DNA from: an uncultured Marmoricola sp.
GTDB lineage: Bacteria > Actinomycetota > Actinomycetes > Propionibacteriales > Nocardioidaceae
DNA: 50,675 nt
NCBI GenBank assembly: GCA_937868075.1
Contig: CALMLL010000083.1
Span: 1 to 50,675 of the forward strand
Direction: 5' to 3'
In this document: one piece after another, positions 1 to 7,093 of the stretch
Layout of the letters: each line of letters starts with the position of its first letter
Position numbering within the stretch: the first letter of the stretch is position 1
Notes under the pieces: model-generated
The model's database searches: none
What the model was told of the DNA's origin: nothing
Seen by the model: the letters and a program-made list of their open reading frames with translations, nothing else
Position numbers and translations under genes: made by a program

Positions 1-915
1 GTCCTCCCACCAGCGCATCGTGACGAGGTTGCCGAACCACATGTGCGCCATCTCGTGAGCGATCACGATCGCCACCTGAGCAAGTTCGGGTTCGGTCGGC
101 GGGTCGAGCTGGAGGTAGCGGTCCTGGAAGGTCACCGCTCCCGGGGTCTCCAGTGCTCCCCAGTTGTGCTCGGGAACGAAGATCTGGTCGTAGGAGTCGA
201 AGGGGTAGGCCGGCTCGAAGTACCTCGTGTAGGCCTCGAAACAGCCGATCGTCTGCTTTTCCAGCCAGGGCGACTCGCGCTCCAGACTGGCGCGCTGAGA
301 GGCACGGGCGTGCCAGGCGAAAGGAAGGCCGGCATGGTCGAAACGGTGGGAGACCCAGGGTCCAGCGCACACGACGAACAGATAGGTGGAGATGCGTGGC
401 GTGGGGGTGAAGGACCAGCGGTCCGCCTCACGTGAGGCGATGCCGTTGGCGATCACGGTCCACGGCGTCGGGGCCGTCACAGTCAACGCGATGGTGGCTT
501 TGAGGTCCGGTTGGTCGAAGCAGGCGAAGACGCGCTGGGCGATGTCCATGCCGCAGTAGGCCGACACGTAGGTCAGATCGTCGGCCGGATCCACGAACCG
601 GTGCATGCCGTCACCGTCACGCACATAAGGCAGGGTCGCGCTCACCTCGAGCACGTTGGTCTCGGCCAGGTCGTCGAGCGCTATCCGTCCCTCGGCGTAC
701 GCCTCGGGGGGTAGGGCGCGGCCGTTGAGGCGCGCCACGACGTCCTGGCCAGCATGCAACTCCACGAAGGTCGCCGACCCGGGGGCCTGAGCATCGAACG
801 TGATCGTCGTGGTGGAGGCGAAGCGGTCCTCTCCGCGCAGATCCAGATCCACGGTGTACGCCGACACCCGGATCAGGGCCGCCCGAGCGCGAGCCTCCTG
901 CAGGGTCAAACTCAT
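1..915 (-). CDS. pepN: Aminopeptidase N (M1 family), N-terminal part, cut by window edge
   Basis: Reading the minus strand from an ATG at 915 gives 305 codons that stay open to the window edge. The last visible residues contain HEMAHMWFGNLV followed by TMRWWED. This is the HExxH zinc motif with the downstream conserved stretch of M1 aminopeptidases, which remove N-terminal residues from peptides in the cytosol. The N-terminal beta domain is complete. The exopeptidase signature appears as PGAVTFQDRYLQ, where most family members have GAMEN (Gly-Ala-Val-Thr here), so that motif is degenerate. The second zinc glutamate and the C-terminal domain lie outside the window. A TAGGGT hexamer sits 6 bases before the ATG, so the transcript is probably leaderless. 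The gene is divergent from rplY. Confidence 0.93.
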   Translation of the reverse strand, partial: MSLTLQEARARAALIRVSAYTVDLDLRGEDRFASTTTITFDAQAPGSATFVELHAGQDVVARLNGRALPPEAYAEGRIALDDLAETNVLEVSATLPYVRDGDGMHRFVDPADDLTYVSAYCGMDIAQRVFACFDQPDLKATIALTVTAPTPWTVIANGIASREADRWSFTPTPRISTYLFVVCAGPWVSHRFDHAGLPFAWHARASQRASLERESPWLEKQTIGCFEAYTRYFEPAYPFDSYDQIFVPEHNWGALETPGAVTFQDRYLQLDPPTEPELAQVAIVIAHEMAHMWFGNLVTMRWWED

Positions 916-927
916 CCCTCCACCCTA
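916..927 (-). promoter_or_regulatory. -10 element of pepN (leaderless)
   Basis: On the minus strand TAGGGT (927 to 922) is followed by six bases (GGAGGG) and then the ATG at 915. This puts the expected transcription start on or next to the A of the start codon. The GGAGGG directly against the ATG is too close to act as a normal ribosome binding site. Confidence 0.55.
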
Positions 928-1018
928 GATTCGCGACGAGCCGAACGGGCGGCTAGACTTGCCGGGTTGCCTCGGCGAGGGAATCCACGGGTTCCGTGAT
1001 CGACGCGGCCGGTCCTCG

Positions 1019-1055
1019 ATGCACCGTGCCGTTCGTTGCGCGGTGCATTTGTTTT
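1019..1055 (+). terminator. Terminator-like hairpin in rplY leader
   Basis: ATGCACCG (1019-1026) and CGGTGCAT (1041-1048) are perfect 8-bp complementary arms around a 14-nt loop. TTGTTTT follows directly. The hairpin with a T-rich tail is inside the presumed transcribed leader, which is the layout of a transcription attenuator. Confidence 0.45.
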
Positions 1056-1143
1056 CCCAGCCCCGGGCGTTCTCGTCCCGGTGCGCGGGACCAAGAATTC
1101 CTGGCCGAGCAGCCGCCAACGTGTTCCACCCCGATCAACAGTT

Positions 1144-1202
1144 CCAGACCGCAGTAGTCAAGATCGCAGTATCCAGATCGCAGTAGCCCAGACCGTAGAA
1201 GC
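1144..1202 (+). repeat. Four-copy imperfect 14-15 bp tandem repeat
   Basis: Four consecutive units begin at 1144, 1159, 1173 and 1188: CCAGACCGCAGTAGT, CAAGATCGCAGTAT, CCAGATCGCAGTAGC and CCAGACCGTAGAAGC. The array ends just before the rplY ribosome binding site. It could be a protein or RNA binding array or simply a slippage product. Confidence 0.75.
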
Positions 1203-1222
1203 AACGAGGAGTAACCCCCCGC

Positions 1223-1870
1223 ATGTCCAGTGAAGAGACCATCAAGGGCGAGTCCCGCACCCAGTTCGGCAAGGGCGCGGCCCGCCGCATCCGTCGCGAG
1301 GGCAAGGTGCCGGCCGTCATCTACGGTCACGGCAACGAGCCGATCCACGTCACCATGCCCGGCCACGACACCAAGATGGCGATCAAGCACGGTGGCGCCA
1401 ACGCGCTGCTGCGGGTCGAGGTCGAGGGCAAGGTCCACCTCGCGCTGACCAAGCAGGTTCAGGCCGACCCGATCAAGGGCCACCTGGAGCACATCGACTT
1501 CGTCGAGGTGAAGAAGGGCGAGAAGGTCAACGTCGACGTCCCGGTGCACCTGGTCGGCGAGGCGTCTCCCGACGCGCTGGTCGTCACCGAGAGCAACACG
1601 GTGGAGTTGGAGGCCGAGGCCACCCACATTCCCGAGTTCATCGAGGTCTCGATCGAAGGCGCCGAGGTCGGCACCCAGATCCTGGCCGGGGACCTTGTCC
1701 TGCCCAAGGGCTCCACGCTGGTCACCGACCCCGAGGACCTCATCGTCAACATCACGCACGCCCCGACCGCCGAGGAAGTCTCTGCCGAACTCGACGAGGC
1801 CGAGTCCAACGCTGAGCGCGGCACCGGAGACGTCGTGGCCGAGGCTGGTTCGGAGTCGACCGAGGAGTGA
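1223..1870 (+). CDS. rplY: 50S ribosomal protein L25 / general stress protein Ctc (long form)
   Basis: This 215-residue protein binds 5S rRNA in the large ribosomal subunit. The N-terminal L25 domain covers roughly residues 1-95 and includes [20 protein letters not shown] and VIYGHGNEP. The TL5/Ctc-type C-terminal beta domain covers about 100-185, with [16 protein letters not shown] leading into it. The protein ends in an acidic low-complexity tail of about 30 residues ([17 protein letters not shown] onward), as in many actinobacteria. The ATG at 1223 is preceded by GAGGAG. The stop overlaps the GTG start of pth, so the two genes are translationally coupled. This rplY-pth pairing is common in actinobacteria. 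Confidence 0.97.
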   Translation: MSSEETIKGESRTQFGKGAARRIRREGKVPAVIYGHGNEPIHVTMPGHDTKMAIKHGGANALLRVEVEGKVHLALTKQVQADPIKGHLEHIDFVEVKKGEKVNVDVPVHLVGEASPDALVVTESNTVELEAEATHIPEFIEVSIEGAEVGTQILAGDLVLPKGSTLVTDPEDLIVNITHAPTAEEVSAELDEAESNAERGTGDVVAEAGSESTEE

Positions 1871-2469
1871 CCTCAACCCAGGTTGAACAGGCCCCGGAGG
1901 TCTGGCTCGTCGTCGGGCTGGGCAATCCGGGGCCTGGCTATGCCGGCACCCGTCACAACGTGGGCTATCTCGTCGCCGACGAGTTGGCCGCACGCATGGG
2001 CTCGTCTTGGCGGGCACACAAGAGCGGCCGCGCGGCCGTCGTCGAAGGTCGGTTCCAGACGCCTGGGCCGCGCGTCGTCCTGGCCCGCCCGCGCTGCTAC
2101 ATGAACGAGTCCGGCGGCCCAGTGAAAGCGCTGGCCTCCTTCTACAAGGTCCCACCCGCAGCGATCATTGCCGTCCACGACGAACTCGACATCGCTTTCG
2201 GCACACTGCGGATCAAGTTCGGGGGCGGGGACAACGGCCACAACGGGCTGAAGTCGATGCGCTCCTCGCTCGGCACCGGCGACTTCTACCGCGTCCGCGC
2301 CGGCATCGGACGGCCCCCTGGGCGCCAGGACCCGGCCGACTACGTTCTCTCCAACTATTCGGGCACCGAGCGCAAGGAACTGCCCTTCCAGATCGATCGC
2401 GCCGCTGACTCGATCGAGGCGTTGATCGCCGAGGGCCTCGACGCGGCCCAGGCTCGCTTCAACAGCTGA
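1867..2469 (+). CDS. pth: Peptidyl-tRNA hydrolase
   Basis: The enzyme cleaves the ester bond of peptidyl-tRNAs that drop off ribosomes, recycling the tRNA. The 200-residue length is normal. Visible family residues are N20 and H30 in [18 protein letters not shown]80 in RCYMNES, D105 in AVHDELD and N126 in [11 protein letters not shown]; these correspond to the known active-site set, with H30 as the catalytic histidine. The start is the GTG in a GTGA overlap with the rplY stop, so it depends on translation of rplY. Confidence 0.97.
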   Translation: MTSTQVEQAPEVWLVVGLGNPGPGYAGTRHNVGYLVADELAARMGSSWRAHKSGRAAVVEGRFQTPGPRVVLARPRCYMNESGGPVKALASFYKVPPAAIIAVHDELDIAFGTLRIKFGGGDNGHNGLKSMRSSLGTGDFYRVRAGIGRPPGRQDPADYVLSNYSGTERKELPFQIDRAADSIEALIAEGLDAAQARFNS

Positions 2470-2478
2470 GCCCGTCGC

Positions 2479-2484
2479 TAGGGT
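2479..2484 (+). promoter_or_regulatory. -10 element of cysQ-like gene (leaderless)
   Basis: TAGGGT lies six bases (TGCGTC) before the GTG at 2491, in the 21-base gap after pth. There is no Shine-Dalgarno sequence, so a leaderless mRNA is expected. Confidence 0.55.
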
Positions 2485-2490
2485 TGCGTC

Positions 2491-3279
2491 GTGACCACCT
2501 CCACCCCAGCCTCGCCTCCGGTCGGACTCAACGACCACGACTTCGCTGCGTGGGCGGCCACCGAGGCTGGCCGGCTCTTGGTCCAGGTGCGTGCCGGCGG
2601 TCTTGAGGGCAAGGAACTCAAGGACGCCGGTGACATGGCCGCGCACGAGTTCCTCATGGGGGTGTTGGCCAGCTACCGCCCCGACGACGCCGTCTTGAGC
2701 GAAGAGGAGCACCGTGGCACCGCGGGCGTCCACGACCGCTTGACCGCCCGCCGGGTCTGGATCATCGATCCCCTCGACGGCACCCGAGAGTTCTCCGAGC
2801 CGCCGCGCGATGACTGGGCCGTGCACGTCGCCTTGTGGGAGGACGGCGACCTCGTTGCCGGTGCGGTGGCGCAGCCCGGCCTGGGGCAGACCTTCCACAC
2901 CGGCCGACCGCCCGTCGTACCACCGGCCAGCGGTGGTCGCCCCCGGATCGTCGCCTCCCGCACCCGCCCGCCGGCCTTCGTGCAGGCGCTGGTGGAACAT
3001 CTGCGCGGCGAGTTGGTGCCGATGGGTAGCGCCGGCGCCAAGGTCATCTCGGTCGCCCGGGACGTCAGCGACGCCTATGTCCACGCCGGCGGGCAGTACG
3101 AGTGGGACTCCGCGGCCCCGGTGGCCGTGGCGCGTGCGGCCGGTCTCTTCACCAGCCGGGTCGACGGATCCCCGTTGCGCTACAACCAGCCCGACGTGCT
3201 GCTGCCCGACCTGGTCGTCTGCCGCCCCGAGTTGGCCGAACCGATCTTGGCGTTCATCGCCGAGCACGGCACCGAGTGA
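2491..3279 (+). CDS. cysQ: CysQ-type 3'(2'),5'-bisphosphate nucleotidase / inositol-monophosphatase family
   Basis: A 262-residue Mg-dependent phosphatase. The family's metal site is visible: D45-x-G-D48, the acidic stretch SEEE (70-73), and WIIDPLDGTRE (90-100) with D93 and D96. The second signature is GGQYEWDSAAP near residue 200-210, with D206. Actinobacterial relatives hydrolyse 3'-phosphoadenosine 5'-phosphate, a by-product of sulfate assimilation and sulfotransferases, and can also act on inositol phosphates or fructose-1,6-bisphosphate. The substrate cannot be settled from sequence alone. The stop overlaps the start of the HAD gene by 4 bases. Confidence 0.88.
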   Translation: MTTSTPASPPVGLNDHDFAAWAATEAGRLLVQVRAGGLEGKELKDAGDMAAHEFLMGVLASYRPDDAVLSEEEHRGTAGVHDRLTARRVWIIDPLDGTREFSEPPRDDWAVHVALWEDGDLVAGAVAQPGLGQTFHTGRPPVVPPASGGRPRIVASRTRPPAFVQALVEHLRGELVPMGSAGAKVISVARDVSDAYVHAGGQYEWDSAAPVAVARAAGLFTSRVDGSPLRYNQPDVLLPDLVVCRPELAEPILAFIAEHGTE

Positions 3280-3890
3280 GTGCGATCAAGGCCGTCCTGT
3301 GGGACGCCGATGGGGTGCTTCAGGAGGTCCCGGGTGGGTGGCGGCCGCTGCTGAACGAGGCCATCGGACCCGACCGCACCGAGGCGCTTTTGGCCGAGGT
3401 CTGGCCGGTCGCCAAGGAAGCCATGTGCGGGCGCGGCGATCTGGTGGCCGAGTTGGACCGCCTCCTGGTGGCTCAGGGTCTCTCCGATGCGGCCGACCGG
3501 ATCAAGGAGGTCTGGGGGACCTTCACCAGGTTCGACGACACCAGGGCTTTGGTGGCGAGGCTGCGAGCCAGCGGTGTGGGATGTCATCTGGCCACCAACC
3601 AGGACCCGCTGCGAGCCGACTACATGCGCCGCCGCCTCGGGTACGACGACGTCATGGACTCATGCTTCTATTCCTGCGACGTGGGCGCGGCCAAACCCTC
3701 CGGCCGCTACTTCACCCAGGTGCTGGCCGCCTTGGACCTCCGCGCCGACCAGGTGGCTTTCGTCGACGACACCGAGGTCAACGTTGTCGCGGCAGGCAAA
3801 CTCGGGATCGCCAGCGTGCACTGGCACCACCGCGAGGGGCTGCCGGCCCTGGTGGAGGCCCTGAGGGGCCTGGGCCTCGATGTCGGCTAG
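3276..3890 (+). CDS. HAD-superfamily hydrolase
   Basis: The 204-residue protein has all four HAD motifs. They are D10-A-D12-G-V with the nucleophile D10, T107 in HLATNQD, K140 in GAAKPSG, and D164-D165 in AFVDDTEVN. The helical cap between motifs I and II places it in HAD subfamily IA (phosphoglycolate-phosphatase or haloacid-dehalogenase-like), so a small phosphorylated metabolite is the likely substrate. The GTG start is in a GTGA overlap with the cysQ-like gene, which suggests co-expression. The frame stays open further upstream, but that part is antisense-type sequence within the cysQ-like gene and was rejected as coding. The 3' end overlaps the convergent YdeI gene by 4 bases. Confidence 0.85.
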   Translation: MSAIKAVLWDADGVLQEVPGGWRPLLNEAIGPDRTEALLAEVWPVAKEAMCGRGDLVAELDRLLVAQGLSDAADRIKEVWGTFTRFDDTRALVARLRASGVGCHLATNQDPLRADYMRRRLGYDDVMDSCFYSCDVGAAKPSGRYFTQVLAALDLRADQVAFVDDTEVNVVAAGKLGIASVHWHHREGLPALVEALRGLGLDVG

Positions 3891-4423
3891 TCCCGCAGCT
3901 GGCCCACGATCGCGGAGATCCGCTTGGCTCTGGTCTCGGCTCGTTTAGCGTCGTGCAGGGCCAACAGATGGACGTATCTGGCCGAACGACTGAGCGCGTC
4001 CCACGCCCCGCGCGCTTCTCCGAGTGCGGCTGCGAGGTCCTCGGGCACCTCGAGGGCTTCCACCGGCCGCAGTTCGTCCCAAGACCCGGACTCTTTGGCT
4101 CGGCGGACCGCAGCGAGGCCGGCTTCGTGCATCAATCCGGCCCCCTCCAGCGCGGCGACCCGGTCGCGGTTGGGCTGGGTCCAGCGCGAGTGCGCCCGCC
4201 GGGGGGTGAACGTGATGGAGGTGCGCTGCTCGTCGACTCCGCGGGCGGTGGAGTCCACCCATCCGAAGCAGAGTGCTTCGCGGACCAGATCCTCGTAGGC
4301 CACATGGCCAGGGAAGGACTTCTTGTAGGTCACCACCCAGACGCCGTCACTATCGGCGTGATGATCGACCAGCCACCGGCGCCAGTGATCTCGCGAGGTG
4401 ATCTGCACGCTGGGTCGCTCCAC
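3887..4423 (-). CDS. YdeI/OmpD-associated family protein
   Basis: A 178-residue protein of the YdeI family, recognised by LVREALCFGWVDS (about 46-58), DEQRTSITFTPRRAHSRWTQ and a lysine/arginine-rich C-terminal helix. Relatives are small cytosolic proteins of poorly defined role, sometimes linked to polymyxin or bacteriocin tolerance; the biochemical activity is unknown. I chose the GTG at 4423 because CAGCGT lies 7 bases upstream, which fits the leaderless pattern in this window. An upstream ATG at 4489 would overlap the start of the divergent polymerase gene and is less likely. It converges with the HAD gene. Confidence 0.8.
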   Translation of the reverse strand: MERPSVQITSRDHWRRWLVDHHADSDGVWVVTYKKSFPGHVAYEDLVREALCFGWVDSTARGVDEQRTSITFTPRRAHSRWTQPNRDRVAALEGAGLMHEAGLAAVRRAKESGSWDELRPVEALEVPEDLAAALGEARGAWDALSRSARYVHLLALHDAKRAETRAKRISAIVGQLRD

Positions 4424-4474
4424 CTGCCCAACGCTGACACAAGTCGTCGCCCCTGCCCAGGTGGTGGCAACCAC

Positions 4475-4480
4475 TAACGT
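4475..4480 (+). promoter_or_regulatory. -10 element of LigD-type polymerase gene (leaderless)
   Basis: TAACGT is followed by seven bases and the ATG at 4488, with no ribosome binding site. It faces away from the YdeI-family gene. Confidence 0.5.
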
Positions 4481-4487
4481 GGCGCTC

Positions 4488-5456
4488 ATGGCGAGCCCGG
4501 CAGTGGAGATCGAGGTCGACAACCGGGTGGTCAAGGTGACCAACCCCGACCGCGTGTATTTCCCGGCCCGGGGCGAGACCAAACTCGATCTGGTCGACTA
4601 CTACCTCAGCGTCGGGCCCGGCATCGTCAATGCGTTGCGCGAGCGCCCATGCATGCTGCACCGGTTCCCCACGGGTGTGACCGGGGAGAAGGTGCATCAG
4701 AAGCGACTGCCCGCCGGGGCTCCTGCGTGGATGGAGACCGTGCAGGTGTTCTTCCCGCGCTGGAAGCGCACCGCCGACGAACTGTGCGTGACCGAGTTGG
4801 CCCACGTCATCTGGGCGGTTCAGATGAGCACCGTGGAGTTCCACCCCTGGAACAGCCGCCGCGACCATGTCGAAGAGCCCGACGAGTGGCGCATCGACCT
4901 CGATCCGGGGCCGGAGTGCTCCTGGGAACGGGTCCAGCGGGTCGCCATGACCTGTCAGAACGTCCTGGAAGACCTGGGCGCCGTCGGGTACCCCAAGACC
5001 AGTGGGGGGCGGGGGATTCACATCTACGTGCGCATCGATCCGCATCCCTTCGCCGACGTACGTCGAGGCGCGCTGGCCTTCGCCCGAGAGGTCGAGCGGC
5101 GTGCCCCCGACGACGTGACCACCGCCTGGTGGCGCAAGGACCGTGACCCGGCCGACCTCTTCGTCGACTACAACCAGAACGCTCGCGACCACACGATCGC
5201 TGCTGCCTACTCGGTGCGCGGCAACCCCGAAGCCACCGTCAGCGCCCCGGTGCGGTGGGAGGAGATCGAGGCCTGCCGGCCCGAGGACTTCACTATCGCC
5301 ACCATGCCGTCGAGGTTCGCCGAGGTAGGCGACCTGCATCACGACATCGACGGGCACGTGTTCGGGGGCTTCTCGACCCTTCTGGAGTGGGCCGATCGGG
5401 ACGAGACCGACGGCAAACCCGCCATAAGTGACGGACCCGGCGTTACCGCGGGGTAG
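4488..5456 (+). CDS. Stand-alone LigD-type polymerase/primase domain protein (PolD-like)
   Basis: These 322 residues correspond to the polymerase domain of LigD alone, with no ligase or phosphoesterase domain attached. The archaeo-eukaryotic primase active site is visible: metal-binding D137 and D139 in WRIDLDPGP, the nucleotide-binding TSGGRGIHIY at 171-180, and the third aspartate D227 in LFVDYNQNARDH. FHPWNS at 118-123 is also typical. Such proteins add nucleotides (preferentially ribonucleotides in characterised mycobacterial PolD enzymes) during gap filling and end joining. No Ku or ligase gene is present in this window, so a partner would be encoded elsewhere. Confidence 0.9.
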   Translation: MASPAVEIEVDNRVVKVTNPDRVYFPARGETKLDLVDYYLSVGPGIVNALRERPCMLHRFPTGVTGEKVHQKRLPAGAPAWMETVQVFFPRWKRTADELCVTELAHVIWAVQMSTVEFHPWNSRRDHVEEPDEWRIDLDPGPECSWERVQRVAMTCQNVLEDLGAVGYPKTSGGRGIHIYVRIDPHPFADVRRGALAFAREVERRAPDDVTTAWWRKDRDPADLFVDYNQNARDHTIAAAYSVRGNPEATVSAPVRWEEIEACRPEDFTIATMPSRFAEVGDLHHDIDGHVFGGFSTLLEWADRDETDGKPAISDGPGVTAG

Positions 5457-5476
5457 ATAACCGCGCACCCCTCGCC

Positions 5477-5482
5477 TAGATT
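5477..5482 (+). promoter_or_regulatory. -10 element of gabD2-choD operon (leaderless)
   Basis: TAGATT lies exactly six bases before the ATG at 5489. This is one of the clearest leaderless promoters here. The gap after the previous gene is only 32 bases. Confidence 0.6.
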
Positions 5483-5488
5483 CGCCAC

Positions 5489-7093
5489 ATGACCGCACAA
5501 CACCCCTCCGTGACCGGACCGGCCGACCCTGAGCATGACTTGATGGCCACCTATGCGCTGGAGCCGGAGTACGTCAAAGCCCTGACCGATCGCATCGTGG
5601 CGACCAAGGGGGAGAGCGTCACGACGTACACCCCGATCACCGGGCAACCGCTGGCGAACATTCCCCAGTCCTCCCATGAGGACGTCGCCGAAGCGGTACG
5701 CCGAGCACGGATCGCTCAACGGGCCTGGGCCAAGACCAGTCTCGCCGAGCGGGAGGCCGCTGCGCTGCGGTTGCACGACCTGGTGTTGGCCCGTCAGGAC
5801 GAGATCATGGACCTGATCTGTTGGGAGACCGGCAAGGCCCGCAAACACGCCTTCGACGAGCCGCTGCACATCGCGTTGACGGCGCGCTACTACGGCCGCA
5901 CCGCGCGCCAGCACCTGAGCCCGGCTCCGGCCGGTGGGGTGATCCCGGTGCTGACCAAGGTGCGGATCAACCGAATTCCCAAGGGAGTTGTCGGGATCAT
6001 CGCGCCGTGGAACTACCCCTTCTCGCTGGCGTTGTGCGACGGCATCCCGGCGCTCGTGGCCGGCAATGCGGTGGTCACCAAGCCGGACGCTCAGACCATG
6101 CTGACGGCGTTGCTGGGTGCCCAACTGCTCGAGGAGGCCGGATTCCCCCGCGATCTGTGGATGGTCGTAGCCGGACCCGGCCGCGATCTCGGCACCCCGC
6201 TGATCGAAGGCTCTGACTACGTCTGCTTCACCGGCAGCACCGCCACCGGCAAGATCATCGCCAAACAATGCGCCGACCGGCTGATCGGCTGCTCGCTGGA
6301 GCTGGGCGGCAAGAACCCCATCCTGGTGCTGCGCGACGCCGACTTGGAGCGCGCCGCCGAAGGCGCTGTGCGAGCCACCTTCTCCAACGCCGGCCAGCTG
6401 TGTGTCAGCACCGAGCGGATGTTTGTGGCCGACCAGGTCTACGACAAGTTCGTGGCGCTGTTCATCGAGCATGTGAAGTCGATGAAGCTGGTCAACGGCA
6501 TGGCCTGGGGCTCCGACATGGGCTCCTTGACCAGCCAGGCGCAACTCGACGCGGTCAGCAAGCATGTCGACGACGCGGTTGCTCGTGGTGCCAAGGTGCT
6601 CGTCGGTGGCAAGGCGCGCCCCGACCTCGGCCCGTATTACTACGAGCCCACGGTGCTCGAGGGGGTCACGCCGGGCATGGCCTGCTTCGCCGATGAGACC
6701 TTCGGCCCGGTGTTGTCGATCTATCGCTTCCACGACGAGTCCGACGCGGTCGAGCGCGCCAATGAAGGCGACTACGGACTCAACGCCAGCATCTACAGCC
6801 GCGATGCCCACCGCGCCGAGGCGCTCGCCGCTCGGATCCGTTGCGGCTCGGTCAACGTCAACGAAGCCTTCGCGGCTTCTTTCGCCTCGATCGATGCGCC
6901 CATGGGTGGCATGCGGGAATCGGGACAAGGGCGGCGCAACGGGGCCGAGGGCATCTGGCGCTACACCGAGTCCCAGACCGTGGCGACCCAGCGGCTGCTG
7001 CGGTTCTCCCCGCAATACGGCATGACCGATGAGGGCTACTCCAAGATGATGACCACCAGCCTGCGGCTGATGAAGAAGTTGGGCGCCAAGTGA
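5489..7093 (+). CDS. gabD2: Succinate-semialdehyde dehydrogenase (aldehyde dehydrogenase family)
   Basis: A 534-residue NAD(P)-dependent aldehyde dehydrogenase. It has the N175 oxyanion residue in IAPWNYPF, the general base E271 in ELGGKNP, and the catalytic cysteine C305 in AGQLCVS. From memory, the sequence tracks mycobacterial GabD2 closely, including MGSL, GGKARPD and GPLFYEPTV-like segments and the ending APMGGM..SG.GRR plus YTESQT. The expected reaction is succinic semialdehyde to succinate, linking GABA or 2-oxoglutarate decarboxylation to the TCA cycle; other aldehydes are possible. The stop overlaps the choD GTG start (GTGA), so the two genes form an operon. Confidence 0.88.
   Translation: MTAQHPSVTGPADPEHDLMATYALEPEYVKALTDRIVATKGESVTTYTPITGQPLANIPQSSHEDVAEAVRRARIAQRAWAKTSLAEREAAALRLHDLVLARQDEIMDLICWETGKARKHAFDEPLHIALTARYYGRTARQHLSPAPAGGVIPVLTKVRINRIPKGVVGIIAPWNYPFSLALCDGIPALVAGNAVVTKPDAQTMLTALLGAQLLEEAGFPRDLWMVVAGPGRDLGTPLIEGSDYVCFTGSTATGKIIAKQCADRLIGCSLELGGKNPILVLRDADLERAAEGAVRATFSNAGQLCVSTERMFVADQVYDKFVALFIEHVKSMKLVNGMAWGSDMGSLTSQAQLDAVSKHVDDAVARGAKVLVGGKARPDLGPYYYEPTVLEGVTPGMACFADETFGPVLSIYRFHDESDAVERANEGDYGLNASIYSRDAHRAEALAARIRCGSVNVNEAFAASFASIDAPMGGMRESGQGRRNGAEGIWRYTESQTVATQRLLRFSPQYGMTDEGYSKMMTTSLRLMKKLGAK

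Larger units (their letters stand above)
916..1222 (+). promoter_or_regulatory. Long non-coding leader of rplY
   Basis: These 307 bases between divergent pepN and rplY hold no convincing gene. A -10-like TAGACT lies at 954-959, so an rplY transcript starting there would carry a leader of about 255 nt. In order, the leader has an 8-bp hairpin followed by a T-rich run (1019-1055), a 6-bp hairpin GTCCCG/CGGGAC (1075-1091), a four-copy tandem repeat (1144-1202) and the Shine-Dalgarno GAGGAG (1206-1211), 11 bases before the ATG. The arrangement suggests attenuation or autoregulation of L25. That is inference. Confidence 0.5.

Noticed and set aside
953..2155. A 400-codon minus-strand frame opposite rplY and pth
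   Set aside because: Both plus-strand genes are certain, and the frame shows no recognisable domain.
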